Shown: positions 6,351 through 15,537, numbered from the stretch's first letter. The stretch: DNA of 39,413 bases from Candidatus Omnitrophota bacterium (GCA_029570205.1 JAKQSI010000044.1:1-39413), one strand, 5' to 3'. The notes: generated by a model not told the origin, from the letters alone. Numbers and translations: made by a program.

Positions 6351-8105
6351 TTACCTTTCGGATGTCTTGGCTTGACTATCCACCAGGGCTTTGGCGCGTT
6401 TGACAAGGTCTTCCGTGGTTGTCGATTTCAGGACTTTTCCCATGATATCGACCACTTTTGCCGGGTCGCTCTGTATGACCTTCTCGCCGATGGCCACCGA
6501 TGCGGCGCAGGCGTCTTCTTTCAGATCCGCATTCGTCAGGAAAGAAGCGACGTATGTCAGGTTGTCTATTGACGGAAGAGCCTTCAGGGCAGCCATTCCG
6601 AGTCTCTTTTCGTCGTTGCCGGAAGCCAGTTCGATGGCCTCTTTCAGGGATACCGATTTGGCCTCCGGAGTGATCTCCTGTTGAGGGATCAAACGAATCA
6701 GACCTCGCAACGCCAGAGCCTTTGACTCCGCATCAGTGGAAGTCTTCGCCAGCTGCCACAATTCCGGTATCGCATCCACCGTTGCCCATTCTGAGAGAAG
6801 GGAAACAGCTGTGCTGCTGATTTTTTTGTCGGGATCGGAGACCGCGCTCCATACGGTCTTGAGCGCCTCCTCGCCTCCAAATGAATGAAGGACTTTCAGA
6901 CTCTCAATCCGAACCGCCTGATCCTTATCCCCGGCGGTTTTCAAAAGAGTCGGCATCTGATCCAGCATCCGGCGGCGACCGATCAACTGAATCCCCATGC
7001 ACCGGGTCGCCGAGTCCGACTGATTGACCATCGCAATGACGGTTTTATCCACTTCATCGCCCGGAAGTGCGCCCAGACCTGCGAGGGCCGCTTCTGCGAT
7101 TTCCCGGTCAGAATCCTTCAGCAGGTCCTTCAGGACCGGCATGGCGGAGACATCCTCAAATCCCGGCAACGAGCAAATGGCCGCCAAGCGCACGGATTTC
7201 TGCCCGCTCTTGGAGGCTTTGAACAGCGCCGGCAGGGCGGCAGGCTCGGACCGTTTGGCTAATGTCTGAATAACAATAATTTGATTCTTGGCGGGGAGTT
7301 TCTCTAGGTCCGCTGCCAGCGCCTTAGTCACTTGAGTGCCTTCCATTTCCAGGGCGGTGCGTGCGGCAGCCTGGACCAGACCAAAATCATCGCTCCGAAC
7401 GGCTTCCAGCAGAATCGGCAGGCCCTTCTTGCCGCGCAGCAAAACACTCCCACGCAGTCCCGCCGTACGCACCTGGTGCGGTTCGTCAAATTCACGAATC
7501 TGATCGTATATCTTCAAGGCCGCATCCTTCTTTCCGTCGGCAGCCATAATCTCGGCGCAATGCAGAAGTCCTTCGCAGAATGCAAGCCGGTTGGCCTCGG
7601 ATACATCGGCGAGTGCGCTCTGAATGGCCCTGGCGGCTTCCGGCGTTCCGATCTTGCCCAGAGACCGCGCCGCGATCCGCGCAATCTCGCCGTCTTCATT
7701 CTTAAGGAATGCGGCCAGCGGTTTCACCGCTTTGGCGTCCCGACGCATTCCGATACTTCCGATCACTCCCACCAGCAGTCGACCATTGACTTTGCCGAGC
7801 GCATCACGCAGGGCATCATCCACCGATGGGTCCTGAATGGTTTCCAACGCATACCGCGCGCTGTGAGAGAGTTGTTCATCGCCCAGAAGCGGAACCAGCG
7901 TGGGGACCGACTCACTGGAGCCGGTAACCGCCAGCTCGCGGCAGGCGTCCATCTTTTCCTTGAGTGACGCACTGGATTTGAGAACGGCAAGCAGGTCCGC
8001 CTCCGGTCGATAATCGGCGAATACGACATCCTGCACGAGCGATAGTGCCAGTCCGACAAACAGAAGCAGCACGGTCAGGGTGGAATTGAGTTTTATCTTG
8101 AACAT
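6351..8105 (-). CDS. Secreted HEAT-repeat protein
   Basis: The protein has 584 residues. Start ATG 8105 has GGAG 8 nt upstream; an adjacent GTG at 8108 is possible. Residues 1 to about 30 are a signal peptide (Lys-rich start, VLLLFVGLALSLV, cleavage after VVFA). The remainder is a chain of about 14 HEAT/PBS-lyase-like helical repeats, recognisable by recurring patterns such as AVKPLAAFLKNED..IARIAARSLGKIG and SVRLAAICSLPGFED. Such solenoids bind proteins and have no catalytic residues. It follows the Tat-exported oxidoreductase gene by 31 bp on the same strand and is probably cotranscribed. Both would act outside the cytoplasmic membrane. In planctomycete-like bacteria HEAT proteins often accompany secreted sugar dehydrogenases; the partner here is unknown. 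Confidence 0.85.
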   Translation of the reverse strand: MFKIKLNSTLTVLLLFVGLALSLVQDVVFADYRPEADLLAVLKSSASLKEKMDACRELAVTGSSESVPTLVPLLGDEQLSHSARYALETIQDPSVDDALRDALGKVNGRLLVGVIGSIGMRRDAKAVKPLAAFLKNEDGEIARIAARSLGKIGTPEAARAIQSALADVSEANRLAFCEGLLHCAEIMAADGKKDAALKIYDQIREFDEPHQVRTAGLRGSVLLRGKKGLPILLEAVRSDDFGLVQAAARTALEMEGTQVTKALAADLEKLPAKNQIIVIQTLAKRSEPAALPALFKASKSGQKSVRLAAICSLPGFEDVSAMPVLKDLLKDSDREIAEAALAGLGALPGDEVDKTVIAMVNQSDSATRCMGIQLIGRRRMLDQMPTLLKTAGDKDQAVRIESLKVLHSFGGEEALKTVWSAVSDPDKKISSTAVSLLSEWATVDAIPELWQLAKTSTDAESKALALRGLIRLIPQQEITPEAKSVSLKEAIELASGNDEKRLGMAALKALPSIDNLTYVASFLTNADLKEDACAASVAIGEKVIQSDPAKVVDIMGKVLKSTTTEDLVKRAKALVDSQAKTSER

Positions 8106-8136
8106 CACGAATTCTCCTTCCGGGGTTGGCGGATCC

Positions 8137-9495
8137 TCAGATGATCCAGGGTTCTCGCTGAGCGCGTGAGCGCAGTCGATTGGCTTCGGGATCGTTGATG
8201 AATTCTTCTTTCACCGCGTCATACTTCATATTCCGTTTCAGCCACATGCAGATGTTGGCGGCATGGACCGTGCTCATGGATCGGTGCATCACCACCGGAT
8301 TCGCGACAGTCAGCTGACGGGATTTCACGCAGTCGAAGAAGTTGCGGACGTGACGCATCGGGCCGTCAACTTTCCGCTGAGTTCGAGCCACATAATCCCC
8401 GACAATCTTCTTGTACTCGGCAAGCAGTGAGATCGGCTCGACATCCGGCTTCTCGTAGCCGTCCGCCGTAGCAACCCAACCCTCGGTCCCTTCATAGCGC
8501 ACACCGCAGGACCCGCGCCAGAACTTGCCGTCCATGTCCCGATTCAGGATCATTTTGATCCCGTTCGGGAAGACGGTCACCATGCCGTCCCCGCTGTCAT
8601 TGTTGACATATTCATATTCAATGGCTGTGGTCTCACCGGCTCCGACGGCCACCTGGCACTGGGCGAAGGTGTGCGCACCCCATTCGCCAATGCAGCTCGT
8701 GTGAAAATCGTAATATCCCCGCCAGCCGCCCCGAATGTATTTCCGGTTGAACGGCCGCCAGGGGCACGGGCCGAGCCAGGCATCCCAGTCTACTTCCTCT
8801 TTCGGCGGTTCCGGTTCCGCCGGAAGCCATTCGTGGCTCATTTCGGCTGCATCCCATGGCGCAATGTGCGCTCGAACCGTATGCACGTTGCCCAGAAGAC
8901 CCAGGCGAACCAGCTCGTTCGCAAAGACAAAATTGTCCTCACTCAGTCGCTGTGTTCCGGTTTGGTAAACTCGCCCGAATCTCCGGGCCGTTTCTACCAC
9001 AACCTGGCCTTCCTGGATGGTCATGGACGAAGGTTTTTCGGAATAGACATCCTTGCCCGCCCGCATTGCCATGATGGATGCCGAGGCGTGCCAGCGGTCC
9101 CCTGTGGTAATCAGAACCGCGTCAATATCCGTCCGTTCGGCCAGGAATTCGCGGATGTCGCTATACATTTTGCAGTCCGTGTTGCCGTGGTGCTGATCCG
9201 CCAAAGCCTTGATGTTCTCCCGTTGCGATTTCTGCGCGTCGCAGATCGCCACGAATTGCACATCCGGCTCATTCAGCATTCGACGCAGGACGAATGAGCC
9301 ACGGCCTCCGATGCCGATGCCCCCCAGTATGATCTTCTCACTGGGCGGGATGGCTCCGCCTAAGCCGAGGGCCTTCTCCGGGATAAGGGTGGGCGCCATC
9401 AAGATTGCCCCAGCCTGGGCGGTTGTTTGCAGGAACCGACGCCGGGTCACTTTTCTTGAAAGCGAAGGTCTTGTACCAGGTTTTGTCTCGATCAT
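8137..9495 (-). CDS. Tat-exported Gfo/Idh/MocA family oxidoreductase
   Basis: The protein has 452 residues, preceded by GGAGG 9 nt before the ATG. The N-terminus has a twin-arginine signal (KVTRRRFLQTT, then AGAILMAPTLIP). The mature enzyme begins with the dinucleotide-binding stretch ILGGIGIGGRGSFVLRRML, followed by VAICDAQ, the variable-loop Asp region ITTGDRWH, and SEKPSS, a variant of the usual catalytic EKP motif. The C-terminal part has WDAWLGPCPWRPFN and HTSCIGEWGAHT, usual in the planctomycete-type Bac_GFO_IDH_MocA subgroup. The enzyme carries its nucleotide cofactor through the Tat system and should oxidise or reduce a sugar in the periplasm. The substrate is unknown. It is the first gene of an operon with the HEAT protein. 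Confidence 0.9.
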   Translation of the reverse strand: MIETKPGTRPSLSRKVTRRRFLQTTAQAGAILMAPTLIPEKALGLGGAIPPSEKIILGGIGIGGRGSFVLRRMLNEPDVQFVAICDAQKSQRENIKALADQHHGNTDCKMYSDIREFLAERTDIDAVLITTGDRWHASASIMAMRAGKDVYSEKPSSMTIQEGQVVVETARRFGRVYQTGTQRLSEDNFVFANELVRLGLLGNVHTVRAHIAPWDAAEMSHEWLPAEPEPPKEEVDWDAWLGPCPWRPFNRKYIRGGWRGYYDFHTSCIGEWGAHTFAQCQVAVGAGETTAIEYEYVNNDSGDGMVTVFPNGIKMILNRDMDGKFWRGSCGVRYEGTEGWVATADGYEKPDVEPISLLAEYKKIVGDYVARTQRKVDGPMRHVRNFFDCVKSRQLTVANPVVMHRSMSTVHAANICMWLKRNMKYDAVKEEFINDPEANRLRSRAQREPWII

Positions 9496-9677
9496 TGTGT
9501 CGTGCCTCCATTCGGATCGCTTTCGAAAACAGACATGTTTAACCTATTCCGGCCCGGAAGTCGATTGCTCCCAAGGTTTTCATATCGAGGCGTGAATGCG
9601 TTGGAAAGGAGATTTATTGGGACAGACTTGCCGGTTGGCAGCCCGGTAGTGTCAGAAATGGTAGCCTGAAATGGCAG

Positions 9678-9730
9678 GACAGATCTCCGTGCCTGTTACC
9701 GATCGTCAGGCAGAGACGCCTGACCTGCCA
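9678..9730. repeat. Interspersed palindromes, type 1 variant plus type 2
   Basis: GACAGATCTCCGTGCCTGTT (9678-9697) is a degenerate type-1 unit. TCAGGCAGAGACGCCTGACC (from 9706) is type 2 with a perfect TCAGGC/GCCTGA stem. They occur in the same order and near-identical spacing at 21138-21193. Here they lie just downstream of the pseudopilin gene, between it and the oxidoreductase gene. Confidence 0.85.
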
Positions 9731-9750
9731 TGGCACACCCAACAGGCTCT

Positions 9751-10551
9751 TCAGAAATTCGCTATATCATCTTCCGGTGGCGTATTGTCGTCCGTTGTGT
9801 TGGCATTATCCCCACGGTCGATCAGGTCGTCCCCGTCGTTATCTTGTTTGTCGTCCCAGATATTGCTCCCGATTCCTCCGGCAGAACTGACCAGATTGGT
9901 GCTGCGATCCGGACCGAACGAGATCAGCTGAAAAGTGTTGGGATTCTTTGGTGTGTCGCGCGTATTCCCCGATGTTCCGCTCTGGTCGTAGGCGATCGGC
10001 ATGTCCGAGTACCGCCGGGCCATTTGCGGGTCGAAGCAATTCCGGTTCGGGCAGTACACTTGGCTGGAGACATAATAAATCGGGCTGCCCCACGCATCCA
10101 CGATTGCCTTCGGTCTGTCGTCGTTTGAATCTGTCGATGCGGTAAGCACAAACGAGGGAACACCAGCCTGGCTGAGAATACTGGCCACCGGTCCCGGTGT
10201 GTCCGGGTTGGTTGGGGAGGCCCAAAACGGCTGCCCGTTTTCAAATACCGTCAGATCCTTGCCCTGAATCGAGATCGGCGACTTGGCCCGCTCCGCGATA
10301 ATTTTGTAAAACTCGGAGGGCGAGATGGCCTTGGCAGCGGGCACATTGTACATTCCCGGCGGGTATTGCTTGTAATCGAATTTATAGGTTTCCAGGGCTA
10401 CCTCAAGGCTTTGGATCAGCGCCGCCGTCTTGCTGAACTTCGCCCGGTCGATCTGTGTAATGACGTTCGGGGTGACAATGGCCGCCAGAATCCCGATAAT
10501 CGCAACCACAACAAGCAGTTCTACAAGTGTAAACGCATCAAGTTTTTTCAT
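9751..10551 (-). CDS. GspG-like type II secretion pseudopilin
   Basis: The protein has 266 residues; GGAG lies upstream of the ATG. The class III signal MKKLDA is followed by FTLVELLVVVAIIGILAAIV, with cleavage before Phe7 and the conserved Glu at +5. Residues about 35-75 resemble the GspG core (ALETYKFDYKQYPPGMY). The middle part has DAWGSPIYYVS and LISFGPD, typical of GspG, where the C-terminal loop binds calcium. The tail is unusually acidic (DNDGDDLIDRGDN...PPEDD), which fits divalent-cation binding. It would be cut and methylated by a prepilin peptidase and polymerise in the inner membrane. No other secretion genes are adjacent, as is common for scattered pseudopilins in planctomycete-like genomes. 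Confidence 0.85.
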   Translation of the reverse strand: MKKLDAFTLVELLVVVAIIGILAAIVTPNVITQIDRAKFSKTAALIQSLEVALETYKFDYKQYPPGMYNVPAAKAISPSEFYKIIAERAKSPISIQGKDLTVFENGQPFWASPTNPDTPGPVASILSQAGVPSFVLTASTDSNDDRPKAIVDAWGSPIYYVSSQVYCPNRNCFDPQMARRYSDMPIAYDQSGTSGNTRDTPKNPNTFQLISFGPDRSTNLVSSAGGIGSNIWDDKQDNDGDDLIDRGDNANTTDDNTPPEDDIANF

Positions 10552-10639
10552 TCAGGTTCTCCAGCCGGATTCGCCGGGCGGCGTCGGTTTCTCGCAATAT
10601 GAATTCCGAGGGTCTTGCGGATACAATGCCTCTAAATTA

Positions 10640-10669
10640 AGTATAGTGACAATTCGGCAAGAACGTCAA
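10640..10669 (-). promoter_or_regulatory. Promoter of the GspG-like gene
   Basis: On the minus strand TTGACG (10669-10664) and TATACT (10645-10640) are separated by 18 nt. A start near 10633 would give a leader of about 80 nt before the ATG at 10551. Confidence 0.6.
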
Positions 10670-10739
10670 TTTATCTTAGCCCAAATTGATCTCGATTTGG
10701 CTTGGGAGAGCGCTCCGAACGCCGGATATAGGAGTTGAT

Positions 10740-11165
10740 TCGGGGAGATAGCGCCGATCAGAGACTGGGGATAAACTCAATAATAGCATGGATTCCATTT
10801 ATACAATGCCGATATGTTTTTCCGGGAAAAGATAAAAACACGGATTCGCAAGAAACATGTGTACTTCGTTCGGTGTGGCATCATTCGGCCTGTCGCGCCG
10901 AGGCCCACCTGTTTGTGTGTGTCCTGGCGTATTCTCGGCTGCACGCGATCGACACGACCTTGCGGGTGCATGGAGACGACCGGAGCCGGCTGACGATCCG
11001 GTGACAATTCATGGCGGATTTTGGCCGGCGCAGAATCGTACCGGAATCCGCCTCCAATTCCGATTTCCTCTTGCTTCCATCATCTCCCGAAGAGAGAGAG
11101 CCACAGGTTGAAAGTGCAATTCGTGAGTTGCCTCTGCTTACGTCATTACAGCAAAGGAGACGGCG
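10740..11165. other. Stretch without a supported gene
   Basis: Several short open frames of 76-89 codons exist on both strands, but none has a ribosome site together with a recognisable domain. No hairpin with a T-run or tRNA-like structure is apparent. Confidence 0.5.
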
Positions 11166-11169
11166 GCGC

Positions 11170-11922
11170 TCAGGCAGACTGTGCCTCCCGGATCAGGGTT
11201 TTTTGAACCTCCCTGCTCTGAAAGGCTTGCGGATTCTCCAGGTAACTTCGTATCACCTCGTGTTCTCGCGGGGACATGCGGTCCTTAAGCCAATCCAGCC
11301 CCTCGGAACGAAAGCGGATGAGCGCGTGAAGGTGCATTCCCGACTGTTCCGCCGCCTGTTGCGCGCCCTGTTCTCGGTCAAAGACTACCGCGACATGATT
11401 CGCCGTTACATTCTCAAGCGCCCGGCGCTCGACCTCACGAGTGATCTGTGCCGCCGCAATCAACTTGGAGTCGAATCCCGACACGAGATCATCAACAATG
11501 ACCAATCGATCCCCTGATTTCAGCTCCCCTTCCACCAAGGCATGTTCACCGTATTCAGCGACGGCTTTATCCAGATCCGAAAGCGAGCGGACACCGGGGA
11601 GTTTTCGCGTCATCGCGCTGGGAAAATCCCCCATCAGAGAAGTCGCCACGGCAATAGGGATTCCCGCAAACGCCACTCCGACAAGCTGGGTAGCCTCCGG
11701 AATACGGAACCAAATCATCTCCGACATTCGTCGGCCGATCAGACGCAGAATATCAGGATGCGCGGTCAGCGCGCGCAGCTGAATATACAACGGACTCCAC
11801 AGGCCGGAAATCAGCTGCCACCCGTCAGGTTTATCGCGATACCAGGTTCGAATCATGCGGGCATCATAAATCCGCTCGATGATTTCTTTCCCGTACGCTG
11901 TTCCATGCTCTAATTCCGCCAT
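11170..11922 (-). CDS. PRPP-dependent phosphoribosyltransferase (orotate phosphoribosyltransferase-like)
   Basis: The protein has 250 residues; GGAGG lies 7 nt before the ATG. The type I PRTase PRPP loop is RLVIVDDLVSGFDSK (about 139-153), with the paired acidic residues Asp144/Asp145. An upstream strand-loop, GVAFAGIPIA (82-91), is like the OPRT segment that binds pyrophosphate. The pattern fits orotate phosphoribosyltransferase, which converts orotate and PRPP to OMP. The overall sequence is divergent, and the usual Lys-rich flexible loop is represented only by TRKLPG (105-110). A salvage PRTase is therefore possible. The C-terminal 40 residues, including REHEVIRSYLENP, are an extra helical tail. 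It lies 72 bp downstream of a glycosyltransferase gene on the same strand. Confidence 0.7.
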   Translation of the reverse strand: MAELEHGTAYGKEIIERIYDARMIRTWYRDKPDGWQLISGLWSPLYIQLRALTAHPDILRLIGRRMSEMIWFRIPEATQLVGVAFAGIPIAVATSLMGDFPSAMTRKLPGVRSLSDLDKAVAEYGEHALVEGELKSGDRLVIVDDLVSGFDSKLIAAAQITREVERRALENVTANHVAVVFDREQGAQQAAEQSGMHLHALIRFRSEGLDWLKDRMSPREHEVIRSYLENPQAFQSREVQKTLIREAQSA

Positions 11923-11994
11923 CGAAAAACCTCCATGAGAACTTATTTGTAAAAATACCCCGGATAACCGCTGCCGGCCTGATCTCCACGAAAG

Positions 11995-13890
11995 TCAATC
12001 GGCGGGACGATATCCGAAAGCCGAGAACACATCGGTAATCCATCGGTCGTACGTGTGGTCTTGAAGCGCCCGGTTTCGTCCGGCACAGCGTATCTGTTGA
12101 CGTGCCTCGTCATGATCCAGCAACCGGCGGACTTTCTCCACACACTCCTCATCCGAGTGAAAAAACAACGTTTCCGTTCCATCCGCAAGGTATTGGTCGA
12201 ATCCATGGCCGGAGTCCGAAACCTGGACACCTCCCACACCGGGGATATTGAAAAATCGCATATTGGGGCCGGTGAGATGTCCCACGGAATGGATGTTTAC
12301 GACAACCGATGCAGCGTGGTGCATCGCGGGAACCTGTTGCGGGGGCAGGACACCGCGCAGGCAGGCCCGCAACGGATGTTCCCCCGGCAAGGTGTAATCC
12401 CAGTCACCTCCGTAGATTTCCAAGCCCAGGGGGATCAGTTTCTCCAGGATTCGAATACGGCGACGCGCTGAGCCTTCGCACAGAAGGTAATCGAAAATAT
12501 CGTATTCTTCATTATCGTCAATCTCTTGAAAATGACTTCTCATCATATCGTAAAGGTTGTGTTTCGATTCAACATGAGAGATTTCCTCGGCCATCTCGTT
12601 CAGGGAATTGAGAAATCCGGGTCGAGACCGCCATTTTTCCTCCAATCGTCTGCGCTTGTTCGGGTCCGGGGCAAGGCTGTTGCCGACAAATAGAACTTTG
12701 CCGGTCTCTCCAAGGCCCTGTGGCGGTTCAAGATCATCCGAGGCCATGGATCGGAAAATCGGCCCCTGTGCCCCAAGCCGTTGCAGGCGTTCGATCAGAT
12801 GCCGCTCCGCCACAATCACCCGATCCGTATCAAGAAAATCCCGTCGGCGATATAGAATCGTCGTGACATATTGAAACAACGGGATTCTCAGGCACTCACA
12901 AACCTCCGGCTGAAAAAACGACAATCGGTTGTATCCCAGCGATACCAGCGCATCCGGCTGAAATGACTCCATCCGATCCAGCAGGTCGGCGGCAATGCGG
13001 GACCGATATGCCTCCGGCTCGCGCTCCATAAGCAAACGAGTCACATCGAACTGCGATACCTCAAGGCCGATACGGACACACGCCTCCCGGATTGCGTGAA
13101 TATGTATCCCGGATGGAAGCGCCGACCAGGCATTCAGGAAAAGGATTCGGCGGATGACACGGGATGTCATACAGACAACATCGTTCAACCCCCTCTGTGT
13201 CCCCCCCAATCTTACGGGAGACCTCTCAGCTTGCCTCTGCGCAACGCGATTCCACCGCTGCTCCGTTTTTTGAGATGCGGAATGGATCATCTCGGGGATT
13301 TTTTCAATGACAGGCATGATGTTCGGAGCAGGCGGGTCACCGGAGCAGATAAGAACGCGGGTTCGTTCCGGCGCGGTCAGTCCGGCGCGCGACAGGAAAC
13401 ATTCCAGATCGTGATGGGTCCATGCTCCGAGATATAAGAAAAATCGAGGGCTGGACAGATACGCGCGGAGATCCGTAACGCAAAATGCGGTCAGCAGAAC
13501 GCTGGGATCGGGTTCGCGCAGGACAACACGAAGCGTGGGATTATCCGGAAAATATCTCCGTATCCAAACCAGCGGATACCCCAACGCCGACCCCATCAAA
13601 AACAGATTCCGGCATTCCGGCAGAATCCGGGACAGGGCCTGCTCGTATCGCTTGATTTCCGCGTCAACACCGGATTGCCCGAAAACCCAACGCTCCGCGC
13701 CGGAGAGTATCTTGCACCGGAAGTATTCGCCGGTCTGTTGAAGCAGAATGTCTCTGCGGTTTTTCAGACGAGGAATATCCCGCACAAACTCCGGCTCAGT
13801 GACACGCAAGTATTCCAGGTTCAACTCCAGACATCGCGGCACAAAATCCGCGAGGGAAATCCATGGTGCGGTTGGGCTGGAGTGGGACAT
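11995..13890 (-). CDS. CgeB-type glycosyltransferase with an extra N-terminal domain
   Basis: The protein has 631 residues from ATG 13890. An upstream GTG at 13983 would begin inside an interspersed repeat, so I reject it. Residues about 30-200 resemble the region before the glycosyltransferase domain of motility-accessory-factor (Maf/DUF115) proteins: LKNRRDILLQQTGEYFR, then NLFLMGSALGYPLVWIRRYF and VVLREPDPSVL. Residues about 260-631 follow the CgeB/spore-maturation glycosyltransferase pattern: LFLNAWSALPSGIHIHAIREA, LVSLGYN, VLFVGNSL, LEIYGGDWDY, then the GT-B donor-site end (ASVVVNIH, MRFFNIPGVGGVQVSD) and ETLFFHSDEECVEKVRRLL. It should move a sugar onto a protein or surface glycan; the acceptor is unknown. 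A smaller CgeB-like enzyme is divergently encoded at 14186. No good ribosome site is seen. Confidence 0.7.
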   Translation of the reverse strand: MSHSSPTAPWISLADFVPRCLELNLEYLRVTEPEFVRDIPRLKNRRDILLQQTGEYFRCKILSGAERWVFGQSGVDAEIKRYEQALSRILPECRNLFLMGSALGYPLVWIRRYFPDNPTLRVVLREPDPSVLLTAFCVTDLRAYLSSPRFFLYLGAWTHHDLECFLSRAGLTAPERTRVLICSGDPPAPNIMPVIEKIPEMIHSASQKTEQRWNRVAQRQAERSPVRLGGTQRGLNDVVCMTSRVIRRILFLNAWSALPSGIHIHAIREACVRIGLEVSQFDVTRLLMEREPEAYRSRIAADLLDRMESFQPDALVSLGYNRLSFFQPEVCECLRIPLFQYVTTILYRRRDFLDTDRVIVAERHLIERLQRLGAQGPIFRSMASDDLEPPQGLGETGKVLFVGNSLAPDPNKRRRLEEKWRSRPGFLNSLNEMAEEISHVESKHNLYDMMRSHFQEIDDNEEYDIFDYLLCEGSARRRIRILEKLIPLGLEIYGGDWDYTLPGEHPLRACLRGVLPPQQVPAMHHAASVVVNIHSVGHLTGPNMRFFNIPGVGGVQVSDSGHGFDQYLADGTETLFFHSDEECVEKVRRLLDHDEARQQIRCAGRNRALQDHTYDRWITDVFSAFGYRPAD

Positions 13891-13986
13891 CGGGCTTACA
13901 AGATGGCGAAAGGTTCGAAGACCTTGAATCCTGTAACCGAATTGGCTTAACGCATTTCCATCCCGTACTCTGCTTGCCCTCACCCC

Positions 13987-14043
13987 AACCCTCTCCCGTA
14001 AGGAGAGGGAGAAGAGGGTGGCACAGGCTTCCAGCCTGTGGCG
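13987..14043. repeat. Interspersed double-hairpin repeat, copy 1
   Basis: AACCCTCTCC (13987-13996) with GGAGAGGG (14002-14009) forms an 8-bp hairpin. CACAGGC (14022-14028) with GCCTGTG (14034-14040) forms a second. The same composite, with a degraded first hairpin, occurs at 17538-17606. It lies between the two divergent glycosyltransferase genes. Confidence 0.8.
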
Positions 14044-14185
14044 TGGGATGTAAATCTGTGCAAAGACGGTTCAGCTACGGTAACCTAGCGTAACACATTC
14101 CCGTTGATGCAGGAATGCGCAGCCTCGCAGGGCTTTTCCAAATTGTGCAATCATCGCAAAACTCACGCGCGGGGCCGAATCCGAT

Positions 14186-15259
14186 ATGAATGCCGCTTCA
14201 TCCCCAGAGAAGATGTCCCCCGAAGACCTGGCCCGCATCGCCGAGGGATTCGCGCGATCCCAGCGGTCGGATCTCGCCCGGAAGTTCTTCACGCTGGCCA
14301 AGCGGCTGCATTTTTCCCGCAAACGGGCATCCGGTCAGCCGCTGACTATTCGGATTTACTCCGCCTCGGATGACTCCAGGGATGAATTCCGGAAACTCCT
14401 CTGGGGCGATTACTGGGTGCAGTATGAACTGACTCGTTGCCTGGGTCTTTCCGGGCACACCGTCACACGGTTACAGCCCGATATTGTGATCCACCTTTTC
14501 GGATTCCCGGCAACCCTGCCCAGGGAGACATACAATATCGCCTGGATTTACAGCCATCCCGACATGGCCCAGCCGCAATGCCTTGCCCGATACGATCATC
14601 TCTTCGTTCTTTCCGACGCTTTTCGGACACACCTTGAGAGTATCGGATTTGCGTCGGAAGTGATGATCGGCGCAACCTCCAGGGAACCGTATCCGTCTGC
14701 CGAAATTCGCTATCCCGCCGTATTTGTCGGAAACGCCCGCCCGCAGGGTGACATGCGGAATGCCGTAAAATGTCTTCTCGACAGCGGGTTTCCTTTTCTT
14801 GTCTGGGGAGATCATTGGGAGCCGTATCTGCCGCCGGAACGAATCGGCGGACTGTATTATGAGAATCAGCGTCTTGACCGGCTTTACGCCGGCAGCGAGT
14901 TTGCGATCACCGACCATCACGAGGATATGCGGCGTTACGGTTTTGTCGCCGTGAAAATATTCGACATTCTTGCATCCGGCGGGTTTGCCGTCTCCGATAC
15001 GAATCCCGGGATTCAGGCCATCTTCGCCGATACAGTCCCCCAATTCTCCACAGTCTCTCAGTTACAAACGATTTTCCGAAAGTACGCGCCCGGAACACCC
15101 GAAAGGGATGCTTTACGCAAACGGGGCCAGGAAATAGCCCTATCCCATACCTGGGAACAACGCGCGGCTATGTTTACCCGGCACATTGAACACGCCTTCC
15201 AGCCGGAGAACGTCCGGAGTGACATTTCACAAGCTTTGGAGAAGCATCCTGTCCTTTAA
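14186..15259 (+). CDS. CgeB-like glycosyltransferase
   Basis: The protein has 357 residues. After a helical start (MSPEDLARIAEGFARSQRSD), the N-terminal Rossmann half reads IRIYSASDDSRDEF, DYWVQYELTRCLGLSGHTV and PDIVIHLFGFP, where PDI(V)IH is typical of CgeB-like GT-B enzymes. The C-terminal half contains YPAVFVGNARPQGD, FLVWGDHW, EFAITDHHEDMRRYGFVAVKIFDILASGGFAVSD and a C-terminal HTWEQRA helix as in GT4-like donor domains. The enzyme should use a nucleotide-sugar donor in the cytoplasm; the acceptor is not evident. The start could also be the ATG at 14213; neither has a strong ribosome site. It is divergent from the larger CgeB-type gene. Confidence 0.75.
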   Translation: MNAASSPEKMSPEDLARIAEGFARSQRSDLARKFFTLAKRLHFSRKRASGQPLTIRIYSASDDSRDEFRKLLWGDYWVQYELTRCLGLSGHTVTRLQPDIVIHLFGFPATLPRETYNIAWIYSHPDMAQPQCLARYDHLFVLSDAFRTHLESIGFASEVMIGATSREPYPSAEIRYPAVFVGNARPQGDMRNAVKCLLDSGFPFLVWGDHWEPYLPPERIGGLYYENQRLDRLYAGSEFAITDHHEDMRRYGFVAVKIFDILASGGFAVSDTNPGIQAIFADTVPQFSTVSQLQTIFRKYAPGTPERDALRKRGQEIALSHTWEQRAAMFTRHIEHAFQPENVRSDISQALEKHPVL

Positions 15260-15473
15260 TTCTCACATCCTCTTCCGTCGGATCCCCTTTTCCCTTCAGA
15301 AGCGGTATTGTGTCAATCATCCGGCGTACGACGATATTTTCGATATATTTTTCCAATACCAACTCCTTGCCCTGCCGTCCGATTGTGCGAAGTTCCTCCC
15401 GGTGTGCGGCATTCAGCCGGTACACAATGTGGAAGCGCAGGCGGTTCCCCAGCAGAGCCGTGCCGGGGAGACA
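15174..15473 (-). pseudogene. Probable C-terminal remnant of a GT4 glycosyltransferase
   Basis: The minus-strand frame is open from just below a TAA at 15476-15474 to 15174. It contains AAHREELRTIGRQGKELVLE followed by KYIENIVVRRMIDTIPLL. That is the form of the last two helices of GT4 enzymes, where residues after a GRxGRxLVxExYS-like segment close the fold. Upstream in all frames the similarity ends at the stop codon, and no start with a ribosome site is seen. The 3' end overlaps the convergent glycosyltransferase gene by 86 bp. I read it as a decayed gene end; chance resemblance of a short frame is possible. Confidence 0.4.
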
Positions 15474-15531
15474 TTACAGGCGGTAGAACAGAGAGGTACA
15501 GGGTAATGTTTTGGGAAGGCCGGCGAAGGTG

Positions 15532-15537
15532 TATAAT
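15532..15537 (+). promoter_or_regulatory. Candidate -10 box for the aldolase gene
   Basis: TATAAT lies 136 bp before the aldolase start codon. The -35 region (TTTTGG-like) is a poor match, so an activator or another sigma factor may be needed. This is sequence match only. Confidence 0.4.

Noticed and set aside
10735-11111. Short overlapping frames that might be small genes or an unknown structured RNA
   Set aside because: No start with a ribosome site, no recognisable motif, and no stem large enough to suggest RNase P, SRP or 6S RNA.
13891-13983. Longer start (GTG 13983) for the CgeB-type glycosyltransferase
   Set aside because: The extra residues lie partly inside the interspersed repeat, and there is no ribosome binding site.
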